Shown here piece by piece: positions 32,365-40,699 of a stretch of 44,922 bases of DNA. The stretch's first letter is position 1. Every line of letters begins with the position of its first letter. Origin of the DNA: Thermoplasmata archaeon (GTDB lineage: Archaea > Thermoplasmatota > Thermoplasmata > Sysuiplasmatales > Sysuiplasmataceae); contig JAKAVR010000010.1 of assembly GCA_021817225.1 (NCBI GenBank), forward strand, positions 1-44,922, in the 5' to 3' direction. Both the position numbers and the translations under genes were made by a program. The notes beneath the pieces were generated by a model. The model was not told the DNA's origin. It did no database searches and worked only from the letters and a program-made list of their open reading frames with translations.

Positions 32365-34094
32365 ATTACGCGCCATGGCTCCTGTGGCTCATACCTCTCA
32401 TGGCGGCACCGCTCGCTCCCCTTGTTTCAATGCTCAGGCAGAGGGCTGCAGACTGGTTCACGGTAGCGGTTGCAGCCATCACAGCGGCTGTGGGCATCTA
32501 CCAGGCGGCTGTCTTCACATCCCCGTACACCGAGACGGTTTCCACCTGGATTGCACAGCTCAATCTTCCTCTTCAGGTGGATGTCGACGGAATAGCTGTG
32601 CTGACAGGCGCATTTGTGGCGCTCGTTGCCTTCCTGATAGTGCTCTACTCGGTCGGCTACATGAGGCACGAGGGAGGGAAGGCAAGGTACAATTTCCTCG
32701 TGCTCCTCTTCATAGGCGGGATGCTCGGCCTTGTCATGGCCGGCAACCTGATACAGTTTTACTTCTTCTGGGAAATCGTCGGCATATGCTCCGCGCTCCT
32801 GATTGCCTTCTATTACACCAGGCCCGAAGCAAGGCGCGGAGGCATGAAGGCCTTTCTGATGACCAGGGTCGGCGATGCCTCCCTCCTCGTTTCAATCCTT
32901 ATAATCTACTCAACAATACACACCACATCCTTTGCGTCCATCTTTGCATCGGCGGGCACGGCCGCGCTTGGAGGCGGCACGCTTGTTGTTGTCGGAATAC
33001 TGATGACCGTGGGCGCAATGGGAAAGTCTGCGCAGGTGCCCCTGCACACATGGCTCCCTGACGCGATGGAGGCTCCGACGCCCGTTACGGCGCTCATCCA
33101 TGCGGCAACGATGGTCAACGCGGGTGTCTACCTTCTTGTCAGGATGTACCCTCTGCTGCACATTTCGTCCGCGGTCCTGGACACCGTTCTTGTCATTGGC
33201 CTGCTTACTGCGCTTGTCGGCGGCTTATGCGCCATGGCTGAAAACGACTTCAAGCGCATATTTGCCTATTCAACCATAAGCCAGCTTGGTTTCATGTTCG
33301 CCGCCGTCGGGCTCGGGCTGCCATACATTGCCCTCTACCTTCTCATCGGCCACGGCTTCTTCAAGGCGCTTATTTTCCTCTCGGCAGGGTCCGTTGTCGA
33401 GGCGGTGGGGACTAGGGACATTTCACTCATGGGCGGGCTCGCCGGGAAGATGAAATACACATATTCCGTGTTCCTGGTCTCCATTCTTGCCATGGGCGGC
33501 CTTCCTCCTCTCGTCGGCTTCTGGAGCAAGGGGGCCATAACCGAACAGGCTGCAGCACACAGCTCTCTTGTCTTCATGTCCGTGCTCGTCATTTCTGTGC
33601 TCACATCCATTTACGGCTTCAGGGCGCTCTTCAAGGTCTTCCACGGGGAAAGCAGGTCCGGCCTTTCGGCCAGGGAGGCGCCTGCCATCATGCTTGTGCC
33701 CATGATTCTGCTCTGCCTGTTTGTTGTCACAGCATGGATTCCCCTGAACTACCAAAACATTCTGCCCCTGTATTCAGGCTCTGCCAGCTGGCTGATCACT
33801 GCTGCCGAAGAGGGTGCCATTCTTGCAACGGGCCTCCTGATAGCATATCTTGCATTCATGAGATATGCGGCAGAGACGGCCGAAATAGCGGTCAGAGGCG
33901 GGGTGGGGGCGGCAAGGGGCGTCGCTCTCACAGGAATGGGATTTGACACACTATACAACGGTCTGCAGAAGAGGGTGCTTCGTGCCGGCGGGGCAGCAAC
34001 TGCCGTGCAGAGCGGGTCATTCGGGATGAACATGGTGCTCCTCATTGCTGTCTTCGCGCTCATTGTTTTGCTCGCCGGGCTGGGGGTGTTGTGA
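32361..34094 (+). CDS. Hydrogenase antiporter-like subunit, NuoL-like
   Basis: 577 residues, about 15-16 helices. Conserved ion-channel elements: FFWEIVGICSALLI (helix 5 Glu), GKSAQVPLHTWLPDAMEAPTPVTALIHAATMV, and NDFKRIFAYSTISQLGFMF with the helix-12 Lys. The C-terminal part (FDTLYNGLQKRVLRAG then a last hydrophobic helix) matches the lateral-helix end of NuoL. It moves H+ or Na+ across the membrane when the hydrogenase turns over. Start TTG overlaps the NuoK-like stop. Confidence 0.93.
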   Translation: MNYAPWLLWLIPLMAAPLAPLVSMLRQRAADWFTVAVAAITAAVGIYQAAVFTSPYTETVSTWIAQLNLPLQVDVDGIAVLTGAFVALVAFLIVLYSVGYMRHEGGKARYNFLVLLFIGGMLGLVMAGNLIQFYFFWEIVGICSALLIAFYYTRPEARRGGMKAFLMTRVGDASLLVSILIIYSTIHTTSFASIFASAGTAALGGGTLVVVGILMTVGAMGKSAQVPLHTWLPDAMEAPTPVTALIHAATMVNAGVYLLVRMYPLLHISSAVLDTVLVIGLLTALVGGLCAMAENDFKRIFAYSTISQLGFMFAAVGLGLPYIALYLLIGHGFFKALIFLSAGSVVEAVGTRDISLMGGLAGKMKYTYSVFLVSILAMGGLPPLVGFWSKGAITEQAAAHSSLVFMSVLVISVLTSIYGFRALFKVFHGESRSGLSAREAPAIMLVPMILLCLFVVTAWIPLNYQNILPLYSGSASWLITAAEEGAILATGLLIAYLAFMRYAAETAEIAVRGGVGAARGVALTGMGFDTLYNGLQKRVLRAGGAATAVQSGSFGMNMVLLIAVFALIVLLAGLGVL

Positions 34095-35572
34095 ACATGT
34101 GGCTGACAGATGTGATGATGATACTCTTCGCCGGCGCGATGGTCTCTCTCATAGTGGACATGGGAAAGAGGTTCTACGGCGGCAGAAGGCAGTTCATTTC
34201 GGGTGCGGTCGCGATAGCTGCGACAGCCGTTTCGCTCGCAATCGTTCTTGCCGAGTGGTTTGCCGAAACAGCCTCCACGACTGAAATATCGCCCGCATCC
34301 TCGCCATTCGCCACGCTCTTCGTCGTCGACAGCTTCACGCTTTTCATAATAGTCACAGAACTGTCCATTGGGCTCGTGATAGCCTATTTCTCCACCGTGT
34401 ATCTGACGCCCAGGGACAACTCGGGCCCGTTCTTTGCGCTGCTGCTCATCATGCTTCTTTCACTGACGGGCGTCAGCTCGGCAGGAGACTTTCTTTCACT
34501 TTTCCTTTTCTGGGAGGGGATGAGTATTTCTGCGTACGGCCTTGTCTCCTTCAGGAAGAAGCCCGGAATCGCGCTGGAGGCATCAATCAAGTACTTCTTC
34601 CTTGCAGGTGTGGGCAGCCTGCTCTCGCTTTATGGAATCTCCGTGGTATACTCAATCACGGGCAGTCTTCATCTCTCATCGATTTCACAGGCTGTCTTCA
34701 CAACAAGCCAGTCGGGACTGTTCGGCCTGCTCATGCTGTTCATCGGCTTCGGCGTCGAGGCTGCCATAGTGCCGCTGCATACCTGGCTTCCGGACATATA
34801 CTCGGCTGCGCCCGCTCCGGTTGCGGCGCTGATAGCAGGTGATGTGACAGGCATAGCAGTGTTTGTAATTGTGAAAATAGTGCAGCCGCTCTCAGTTCCC
34901 GGAGGGCAGCTGATAGGTGAATACTTTCGCGCGGGGATGCTCCCCCTGATTGTACTGTCGGTGGCAACGATGCTGCTCGGAAATCTGAGCGCCCTTATGC
35001 AGACGAATCTGAGGAGAATGCTTGGTTTCAGCACAATTGCACAGACCGGATACATGCTTGCGGCCATATCCACATTCTCAATACCGGGGCTGATTGCAGT
35101 TGTTTTCAACATATGGAACCACGGCCTTCTGAAGTCAAGCTTCTTCCTCAACATCGGCAGGAGGGACGAAGACTACTCGCTCACCGAGCTGAAAAACCTC
35201 TCATTGCCCGGAAACGGGGGAAGGCTCCAGTCGGTGATGTACACCGCTTCATCCCTCGGGATGACAGGGTCGCCCCCGTTCGGGCTCTTCTGGTCCGAGA
35301 TACTGATCGTCCAGTCGCTGCTCCTCATGTCGAACATAACGTTCACGGTGCTTGCAATAATAGTTGTTTCAAACATTGTGCTTTCAATCGGCTACTATTT
35401 CAGGATAATCAACTCTGTTGTTTCAGGCAAGTCTCCGGAAGCGGCCGGACCGCAGGCAAGAATGAGGGAAATGGCGGCGCCCCTCGCCCTTCTTGCACTA
35501 AGCATTGCGACAGGCATAATCCCCGGCCTTTTCATAGGCCGAATAGCGCTGCTCGGAAGTGTGTTTCCATGA
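34091..35572 (+). CDS. Hydrogenase antiporter-like subunit, NuoN-like
   Basis: 493 residues, about 14 helices. SLFLFWEGMSISAYGLVSF (helix 5 Glu), GVEAAIVPLHTWLPDIYSAAP and NLRRMLGFSTIAQTGYML are the antiporter-like core; length and lack of a lateral helix fit NuoN or NuoM. Position after L and at the end of the series suggests N. Only one such subunit follows L, whereas complex I and Fpo have M and N, so the pump has two antiporter-like modules plus the H/J/K channel. GTG start overlaps the NuoL-like stop. Confidence 0.9.
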   Translation: MNMWLTDVMMILFAGAMVSLIVDMGKRFYGGRRQFISGAVAIAATAVSLAIVLAEWFAETASTTEISPASSPFATLFVVDSFTLFIIVTELSIGLVIAYFSTVYLTPRDNSGPFFALLLIMLLSLTGVSSAGDFLSLFLFWEGMSISAYGLVSFRKKPGIALEASIKYFFLAGVGSLLSLYGISVVYSITGSLHLSSISQAVFTTSQSGLFGLLMLFIGFGVEAAIVPLHTWLPDIYSAAPAPVAALIAGDVTGIAVFVIVKIVQPLSVPGGQLIGEYFRAGMLPLIVLSVATMLLGNLSALMQTNLRRMLGFSTIAQTGYMLAAISTFSIPGLIAVVFNIWNHGLLKSSFFLNIGRRDEDYSLTELKNLSLPGNGGRLQSVMYTASSLGMTGSPPFGLFWSEILIVQSLLLMSNITFTVLAIIVVSNIVLSIGYYFRIINSVVSGKSPEAAGPQARMREMAAPLALLALSIATGIIPGLFIGRIALLGSVFP

Positions 35573-35595
35573 GGCTGTTTTCAGCAGGCTGTTTT
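35572..35595 (+). repeat. Tandem 14-base direct repeat after nuoN-like gene
   Basis: AGGCTGTTTT occurs at 35572-35581 and again at 35586-35595, separated by CAGC. It begins on the last base of the nuoN-like stop. Purpose unknown. Confidence 0.5.
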
Positions 35596-35608
35596 GTGAT
35601 GTGATAGA

Positions 35609-35941
35609 ATGGGCAGGCAGAGAATACTGGTGGACATAGAGAACGTGGGGCAGGCCCGAAAGATTGAGGAGACGGTTGAGTCGGGCTACCTCGAGGCAAC
35701 AATAGAGCATCTGCTCCAGTGGATTGCGGTCGAGGAGGACCTGATCAGCAGCTACGACAATCTCAGCGGGAAGGGGGGAGAGGGACGGCGCGGGGAGATA
35801 TTCTCATCCTTCTCCAGGAACTCTCGTGAGAATCTGAAGTACCTGAACGAATTCCTGAGGTTGTGCGAGCAGATGCAGAAGGAGAGGCAGGAGAGGCTCA
35901 TCCTTCTTGGCGGCCTGGAGAATTCAGGGGCAGGGCACTGA
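35609..35941 (+). CDS. Hydrogenase-operon-linked hypothetical protein
   Basis: 110 residues, soluble, predicted mainly helical. Segments TIEHLLQWIAVEEDLISSYDNLS and NLKYLNEFLRLCEQMQKERQERL could form a helical pair with acidic residues reminiscent of ferritin-like helices, but no metal motif is clear. It follows the nuoN-like gene by 36 bases, probably as the last gene of the operon. A role in assembly or regulation of the complex is guessed from position only. No family recognised. Confidence 0.6.
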   Translation: MGRQRILVDIENVGQARKIEETVESGYLEATIEHLLQWIAVEEDLISSYDNLSGKGGEGRRGEIFSSFSRNSRENLKYLNEFLRLCEQMQKERQERLILLGGLENSGAGH

Positions 35942-35972
35942 ACGGCAAATTGCCGGGAGAGATGTGCGCGGC

Positions 35973-36707
35973 CTAGAGCAGCGAAGCCGCTTCGAGCACA
36001 TTTTTCAGCTCTCTCATGAATGCGCTCCCCCTGAGCCTGGACACGGGCCTGTCCGATATTGATCCGTGGTAGCCTATGCTGCCAAGAACAGGCACTCCCA
36101 TTTTCGAGCAATCCCTTTCTATCTGCCTGAGGGGGCGGCCCATATTCTGTATAACGCCTGCGATGCCGCTCTTCATTGCGACTGCAATCCCAAGCGCACG
36201 TTTTGTGACATTCCAGCTCAACATGCTCGGCTGTGTCACGAACACTATCCCCTCCCTCCCACGGAACATTTCAAGTGCCGTGAGGAATTCGTCACCCGTG
36301 CCTGGCGGGAGGTCTACCACGAGTGTATCGAGGGGGCCGAAGTTTGTTATGGCCATCATGTCCTTCATTGTCTCCGCCTTCCTCACTCCCCTTGCCGGCA
36401 AACCCCTTCCGCGGACGAACGAATCTATGGACATGACATGCACTGTGTCCACTTTCGCAGGAACAAGCCCTTCCCTGCTCTCCCTGAAAGAGCAGCTGGC
36501 TATTCCGAAAAGGGCCGGTATGGACGGACCGTGGAGGTCCAGGTCGAGGACGCCCACGCTGCCCCTTGAGGAAAGGAGGTATGCTGTCGACGCGGAAAGC
36601 GTGCTCTTTCCGACGCCTCCCTTGCCGCTTGCAAAAAGAAGGACCCTGCCTATTTCCTCCAGTCTGCCCGATATCAGTCCGTCCCTGAGATCAAGGGCAG
36701 GGGTCAT
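35973..36707 (-). CDS. Mrp/MinD-type P-loop ATPase, likely HypB substitute (mHypB)
   Basis: 244 residues. Deviant Walker A GKGGVGKST (28-36), Walker A' VGVLDLDLHGPS, VDLPPGTGDEFLTAL and VTQPSMLSWNVTKRA identify the Mrp/NBP35 branch of SIMIBI ATPases. No CxxC iron-sulfur motif is visible, unlike Nbp35-type carriers. In Thermococcus a MinD/Mrp-like protein (mHypB) works with HypA in nickel insertion; here its ATG overlaps the hypA stop (ATGA) with GGAGGAAAAGGGC upstream, supporting that role. No classical HypB GTPase is present. Confidence 0.85.
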   Translation of the reverse strand: MTPALDLRDGLISGRLEEIGRVLLFASGKGGVGKSTLSASTAYLLSSRGSVGVLDLDLHGPSIPALFGIASCSFRESREGLVPAKVDTVHVMSIDSFVRGRGLPARGVRKAETMKDMMAITNFGPLDTLVVDLPPGTGDEFLTALEMFRGREGIVFVTQPSMLSWNVTKRALGIAVAMKSGIAGVIQNMGRPLRQIERDCSKMGVPVLGSIGYHGSISDRPVSRLRGSAFMRELKNVLEAASLL

Positions 36708-37132
36708 GCCCTTTTCCTCCCGTCCGCGGTGAAGCTCATGATTGAAAGGCCGAAGCCGGAGACTATGTCGAAGTCGGGGCTGCCGCAGGAAGGACATGTT
36801 ATGAATGCGTTGACGGTGGAAGGCAGATAGTGCACAGCGTTGTCTCCTCCCTTTTGCAGGGGGCTCAGCTGTTTCCTGCTTTCCATGAAGCTCCAGGCAT
36901 GCATGCACTTCCTGCATGACATCCTTGTCCTCTCCTTCCTGATTGTGATTCTGCTGCCCGACATCGCCGTCCCCTTCTTGAGATGGGACAGCGCCTCCCT
37001 GAGGGTGTCCACCTCAATCTGCGCCAGCTCCCCCACGGAAAGCTCCAGGCTCTGCACTCTTGTTATCGACTGCCTTCTGCACTCATCCTCAACCGTCTGG
37101 ATTATTCCTGCTGCGAGGCTCCATTCATGCAT
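36704..37132 (-). CDS. hypA: Nickel-insertion protein HypA
   Basis: 142 residues beginning MHEWSLA, the HypA N-terminus (MHE) where the amino group and His2 bind nickel. The zinc domain has CRKC and CPSC pairs with a roughly 40-residue insert between them, a form seen in archaeal HypA. The N-terminal fold includes LELSVGELAQIEVDTLREAL. ATG 37132 is required to put His at position 2; the open frame continues upstream into hypD. It passes nickel to the hydrogenase large subunit together with the overlapping mHypB. Confidence 0.93.
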   Translation of the reverse strand: MHEWSLAAGIIQTVEDECRRQSITRVQSLELSVGELAQIEVDTLREALSHLKKGTAMSGSRITIRKERTRMSCRKCMHAWSFMESRKQLSPLQKGGDNAVHYLPSTVNAFITCPSCGSPDFDIVSGFGLSIMSFTADGRKRA

Positions 37133-37181
37133 CTTGGGCACCACTCTCCATGATTCCACCCCGGTGCGGATACAACCGTTT

Positions 37182-38300
37182 TCAAGCGGCGGTGGTTGAC
37201 GCTGCACCGGCCCTGACATTCCTCAGCTTGCCGTACTTGAATTCAATGGCGCAGGCACCCTCCGAGGAAACCATGCACGGCCCTATCGGCCTGTCGGGAT
37301 TGCATACCTTACCGAAGAGAGGGCAATTCCATGGATACATTTCACCCCTTATGACTTCGGCGCACTTGCAACCCGGAGGGTCGCTGAATTTCCTGCCCTT
37401 CAGGTCTTCAAGCAAATCCTCGTATTTCTTCTCGGCATCTATCGAGGAGAAAATGTCCCTCAGCTTCATGCCGCTTCCAGGAAGAAGGGGGAAGCCCCGC
37501 CATTCGCTGTCCACCGGTATGAACACATCGTTCATCACCCTCTTTGCCCTCTCGTTTCCGCCGTGTTTTACGACCCTGCCATACTCTATCTCGACTCTCG
37601 GGGTCTTGTCCTCAATCTGCCTTATCAGCATGTGTATTCCAATGAGCAGATCCAGCGGTTCAAAACCGGCGACAACCTGCGGCATGCCGACCGTTGCGCG
37701 TATGTTTTCCCAGGGTTCTGTTCCTATGATTGCAGACACATGCCCCGGGAGTATCATTCCGTTGAGAGCCACGTGACCGAGCTTCGCTATGCCCTCCACG
37801 GCGGGCGGTGTCAGCTTATGCATGCTGTAGATTGAGAAGTTCTCCGGCGGACCATTTTCAGCCACCACTGCGGTGGACGGGATTGTTGTCTCAAATCCAA
37901 CGGCCATGAAGACAACCTCCCTGTCAGGGTGTGCTCTTGCAAACTCCACTGCATTTTCGATGCTGTACACCACTACAACGCTGTTCCCCTTTGCCTTCTC
38001 AGTTTCGAGTGAACCCCTGAAGCCGGGTGCCCTGAGCATGTCTCCATACACCGCCACGGTCTTCCCGCTTCTCGCGAACTGCCTTGCAGTCTCGATCTCC
38101 CTGGTGGTGCTCACACAGACGGGGCAGCCCGGCCCTTCCCTGACATCTATTCCGGCATCAATCAGCATCTGGTCCAGCCCATGCCTGACAAGAGTGTCCT
38201 GGTGCGTCCCGCAGACATGCATGAACCTGTAGCTCGAGTTCCTCAGCTGGATGCTGTCCACGATGCTCCTTGCAAGCTCCTTCTGCCTGAATTGAAACAT
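37182..38300 (-). CDS. hypD: Hydrogenase maturation protein HypD
   Basis: 372 residues: FMHVCGTHQDTLVRHGL, REGPGCPVCVSTT, MAVGFETTIPSTA and ALNGMILPGHVSAIIG are the HypD signature elements, and the C-terminal CKCAEVIRGEMYPWNCPLFGKVC region holds the [4Fe-4S] cysteines. With HypC it assembles the Fe(CN)2CO unit. Stops 50 bases upstream of hypA, so hypD-hypA-mHypB form one minus-strand operon. The ATG is preceded by an 80-90 base leader if the TATA-like element at 38391-38406 is used. Confidence 0.95.
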   Translation of the reverse strand: MFQFRQKELARSIVDSIQLRNSSYRFMHVCGTHQDTLVRHGLDQMLIDAGIDVREGPGCPVCVSTTREIETARQFARSGKTVAVYGDMLRAPGFRGSLETEKAKGNSVVVVYSIENAVEFARAHPDREVVFMAVGFETTIPSTAVVAENGPPENFSIYSMHKLTPPAVEGIAKLGHVALNGMILPGHVSAIIGTEPWENIRATVGMPQVVAGFEPLDLLIGIHMLIRQIEDKTPRVEIEYGRVVKHGGNERAKRVMNDVFIPVDSEWRGFPLLPGSGMKLRDIFSSIDAEKKYEDLLEDLKGRKFSDPPGCKCAEVIRGEMYPWNCPLFGKVCNPDRPIGPCMVSSEGACAIEFKYGKLRNVRAGAASTTAA

Positions 38301-38806
38301 CTGATTTCCCTTGGGACAGGCCCGCCATCGCCGAATGATGCTCTTCCCTCCAGGACGGCGGAACCGGTTCCAGGTGGATGATCAGCGGACTTGAATATAA
38401 ATTCAATACCGCTCAGAAAAAACTGAATCGTTCCTGTATTTAACCCTTACATCTAACATGTAATGGTTCACAGTTATCGTGGGTCCTGCCATGAAGCTAA
38501 CTCAAGGAAGCGTCGAAACCGTCCCAGATGAGGTATAGCCGTCCTTCGCACTGGCTGTCCAGAACGGGCTTGGGTCCAAGCTGTCTACCTGCAAGTAAAT
38601 GCTGTCTACCCAATCCTCTCTGCATCAGTGCAGTTCACTCGTGAGGACAGGTGGACAAGGAGGAAAAGGCACCATCCGGCACCGAACCTGCGGGGAGGTC
38701 TCGAGTGGCGGATAGGGTGGGGGACACCCCCTGGACCGGCATTGGCGCTTCCCTTCTAAATGCCATTTCAGGCGGCATCGACCTGTAATCACTCTCTGCT
38801 GCTTTT
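38301..38806. other. 506-base intergenic region, no gene recognised
   Basis: Holds the hypD promoter region, an outward TATA-like GTATTTAACC on the plus strand (38435-38444), a 10-base direct repeat GCTGTCTACC (38580-38589 and 38601-38610) and a GGGGG-ACA-CCCCC hairpin (about 38719-38731). Short open frames on both strands show no recognisable protein. It could carry an untranslated RNA or a decayed gene. Confidence 0.4.
38391..38406. promoter_or_regulatory. Palindromic AT element upstream of hypD
   Basis: TTGAAT-ATAA-ATTCAA, 6-base arms, overlapping a minus-strand TATA-like TTTATATT. It may be the hypD promoter with a built-in operator; a second TATA-like GGTTAAATACAG lies just upstream (38434-38445, minus strand). 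Confidence 0.4.
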
Positions 38807-39973
38807 TCAGCCGGTGAGGATCTTTGCCACGGAAAGCGTCTTGAAATCGCAGTTGAATGCGCCCGAAACCATGAGCCCCACGGGCAGCCCGTCAACCTCT
38901 CCTACCGGCAGGGATATGGAGGGTGAGCCAGTGGCGTTGAAAAGCTCTGTCAGTGCAAGGAGGCTCCTGTAATCCGCTTCATGGCCCAGAACGGTTGCAA
39001 TCAGGGGAGCGGTCTGCGTCACGGTGGGGGAAAGCAGGGCGTCATAGCCCTTCATCCTCTCCTCGAAGTCTTCCCTGAGCGCCTGGAGCTCCACAAGCGC
39101 CTGGCTGTACTGCCCGTCTGTTGTTTTGCTTCCTCCCCTGAGCACAGACAGAACATCGGGGAAATATTCGCCGCTCCTTTTCTCCATCCATTTCCTGTGG
39201 AATCTCGCACCCTCGTACGAGCTGACCGTCCTCCTCAGCCCTGGCCCCTCCTTTGTAAGCAGCGGTATATCCACCGGCGAAAAGTCGAACCTGTCCTTCA
39301 TGCCCTCAACAAACTCCCTGACCCTGAGGGAGACGGCATCCGTCCCGAACATGTACAGCCCTATCTTCGGTTTCCTTTCGCTTCCGACCCACTCGACCGC
39401 GACCCTTCTGCGCCCAAGAATTGTCTCGAAAACAAGTTCGACGTCGTCTATTCTTCTTCCAAGTATTCCAACAGCGTCGAGCGTCTTGCTCAGCGGCACA
39501 ACGCCCTCATCCGGGATAATGCCAGTAGTTGGTTTGAAACCAATGACACCGCACAGCGCAGCCGGCAGTCTTACCGAACCTCCCGTATCGGTTCCAATTC
39601 CGACATCTGCCTCGCCCGAGGCAACACATGCGGCTGAACCGCCTGACGAACCGCCTGTTATATGCGCCGGATTGCGTGGATTCAGGCAGGGGCCGGCGGC
39701 CGATGAAGTTGTCGTCGCACCGATGGCGAATTCGTGCATGTTCGTCTTGCCCACAATTCGTCCACCCTCGTCAAGTATCCTGTCAACAACAAGAGCATTC
39801 TTCTTCGGTATATTGCCGCGCAGGATCCTGGATGCGGCCGTTGTAGGCAGTCCACGCACGTCCATGTTGTCCTTCACTCCGAACGTGAGAGATGAAAGCC
39901 GTCCCTTTTCCTTTCGCCTGGCATCCGCGACGGTGATGAATGCATTGTACTGGTTCTTCTGCAAGGAGACCAT
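38807..39973 (-). CDS. Amidase-signature family hydrolase
   Basis: 388 residues with a complete amidase-signature triad: Lys34 in GVKDN, Ser109 in GGSSGGSA and nucleophile Ser133 in TGGSVR. It lacks the long N-terminal helix seen in some GatA and FAAH proteins and is shorter than the usual 450-500 residues. It hydrolyses a C-N amide bond, releasing ammonia or an amine. It sits 25 bases after the cysteine hydrolase, which follows carbamate kinase on the same strand, pointing to a role in catabolism of an amide or carbamoyl compound rather than Glu-tRNA amidation. Confidence 0.87.
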   Translation of the reverse strand: MVSLQKNQYNAFITVADARRKEKGRLSSLTFGVKDNMDVRGLPTTAASRILRGNIPKKNALVVDRILDEGGRIVGKTNMHEFAIGATTTSSAAGPCLNPRNPAHITGGSSGGSAACVASGEADVGIGTDTGGSVRLPAALCGVIGFKPTTGIIPDEGVVPLSKTLDAVGILGRRIDDVELVFETILGRRRVAVEWVGSERKPKIGLYMFGTDAVSLRVREFVEGMKDRFDFSPVDIPLLTKEGPGLRRTVSSYEGARFHRKWMEKRSGEYFPDVLSVLRGGSKTTDGQYSQALVELQALREDFEERMKGYDALLSPTVTQTAPLIATVLGHEADYRSLLALTELFNATGSPSISLPVGEVDGLPVGLMVSGAFNCDFKTLSVAKILTG

Positions 39974-39998
39974 CGGTTACCGACATTGGAACTGATGA

Positions 39999-40658
39999 TT
40001 AATTCTTTGCTCCCTTCCGGGAAAGGCGTCTTCTCCTGACGACATCCCTTTTGACCGCAGCCGCAAGCGATTTTCCTCCCATGAACCTCTCAATCTTCTC
40101 AATGAATTCATCGGAGCCCAGGACTGTGAAGCCCACATTCCTGAAATCGCGCAGGTTTGCCTCCTGCACCTCCTCCGTGTTGGATGATATGCAGTCCGAG
40201 ATGAGCACCGTCCCGAAATCGTTCATATCCGAGTCATAGGCCGTTGCCCTGATGCAGTTGGGTGTCTGGGTGCCGGTGATGACAACCGTGTCAACGTCCA
40301 GCTTCCTCAAAAGAAGGTCAAGCTCCGTCCTGAAGAATGCGCTCCACTTCTTCTTCAGCACAACATAGTCACCCTTCTTCGGTTTCAGCGGGCCAAAGAA
40401 TTCTCCCGAGAGCCTGCCCCTTGAATCCAGGAGCAGCGGCCTCCCGCTATCGGACCAGTATTTCCACCTGCTGATCTCAACATCGGTGCCATCCTCCCTG
40501 TATCCCCTCGTGATGAAGAAGACGGGGACTCCCTTCCTCCTGCATGCGTCCACGACTTTTCTTATGCGCGGAACAGTCTCCCTGGCGCCTTTCACACACA
40601 GGGGAGAATCCCTGTTCACAAAAGCGTTGTTCATATCAACAACAAGCAAGCCGATCAT
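39999..40658 (-). CDS. Isochorismatase-like cysteine hydrolase
   Basis: 219 residues. Catalytic triad Asp8 (LLVVDMNNAF), Lys103 (KKKWSAFF) and Cys135 (TPNCIRATAYDS) as in nicotinamidase, N-carbamoylsarcosine and ureidoacrylate amidohydrolases. Such enzymes release ammonia (and CO2) from amides and carbamoyl amines. Its neighbours, amidase and carbamate kinase, support N-carbamoyl or amide catabolism; the exact substrate cannot be read. ATG 40658 is about 25 bases from a TATA-like box (40680-40687). The C-terminal 20 residues are highly basic (RDVVRRRRLSRK). Confidence 0.87.
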   Translation of the reverse strand: MIGLLVVDMNNAFVNRDSPLCVKGARETVPRIRKVVDACRRKGVPVFFITRGYREDGTDVEISRWKYWSDSGRPLLLDSRGRLSGEFFGPLKPKKGDYVVLKKKWSAFFRTELDLLLRKLDVDTVVITGTQTPNCIRATAYDSDMNDFGTVLISDCISSNTEEVQEANLRDFRNVGFTVLGSDEFIEKIERFMGGKSLAAAVKRDVVRRRRLSRKGAKN

Positions 40659-40679
40659 TTTGCAGCACCTTACAGATTC

Positions 40680-40687
40680 ATTTATTA
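40680..40687 (-). promoter_or_regulatory. TATA-like box for the cysteine hydrolase-amidase pair
   Basis: Minus-strand TAATAAAT, centred about 26 bases before ATG 40658, giving a leaderless transcript. Confidence 0.5.
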
Positions 40688-40699
40688 CATGTCGCTGGA

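Noticed and set aside
38635-38895. 86-codon minus-strand frame overlapping the amidase end
   Set aside because: Overlaps 90 bases of the amidase in another frame, low-complexity composition, no recognisable protein.
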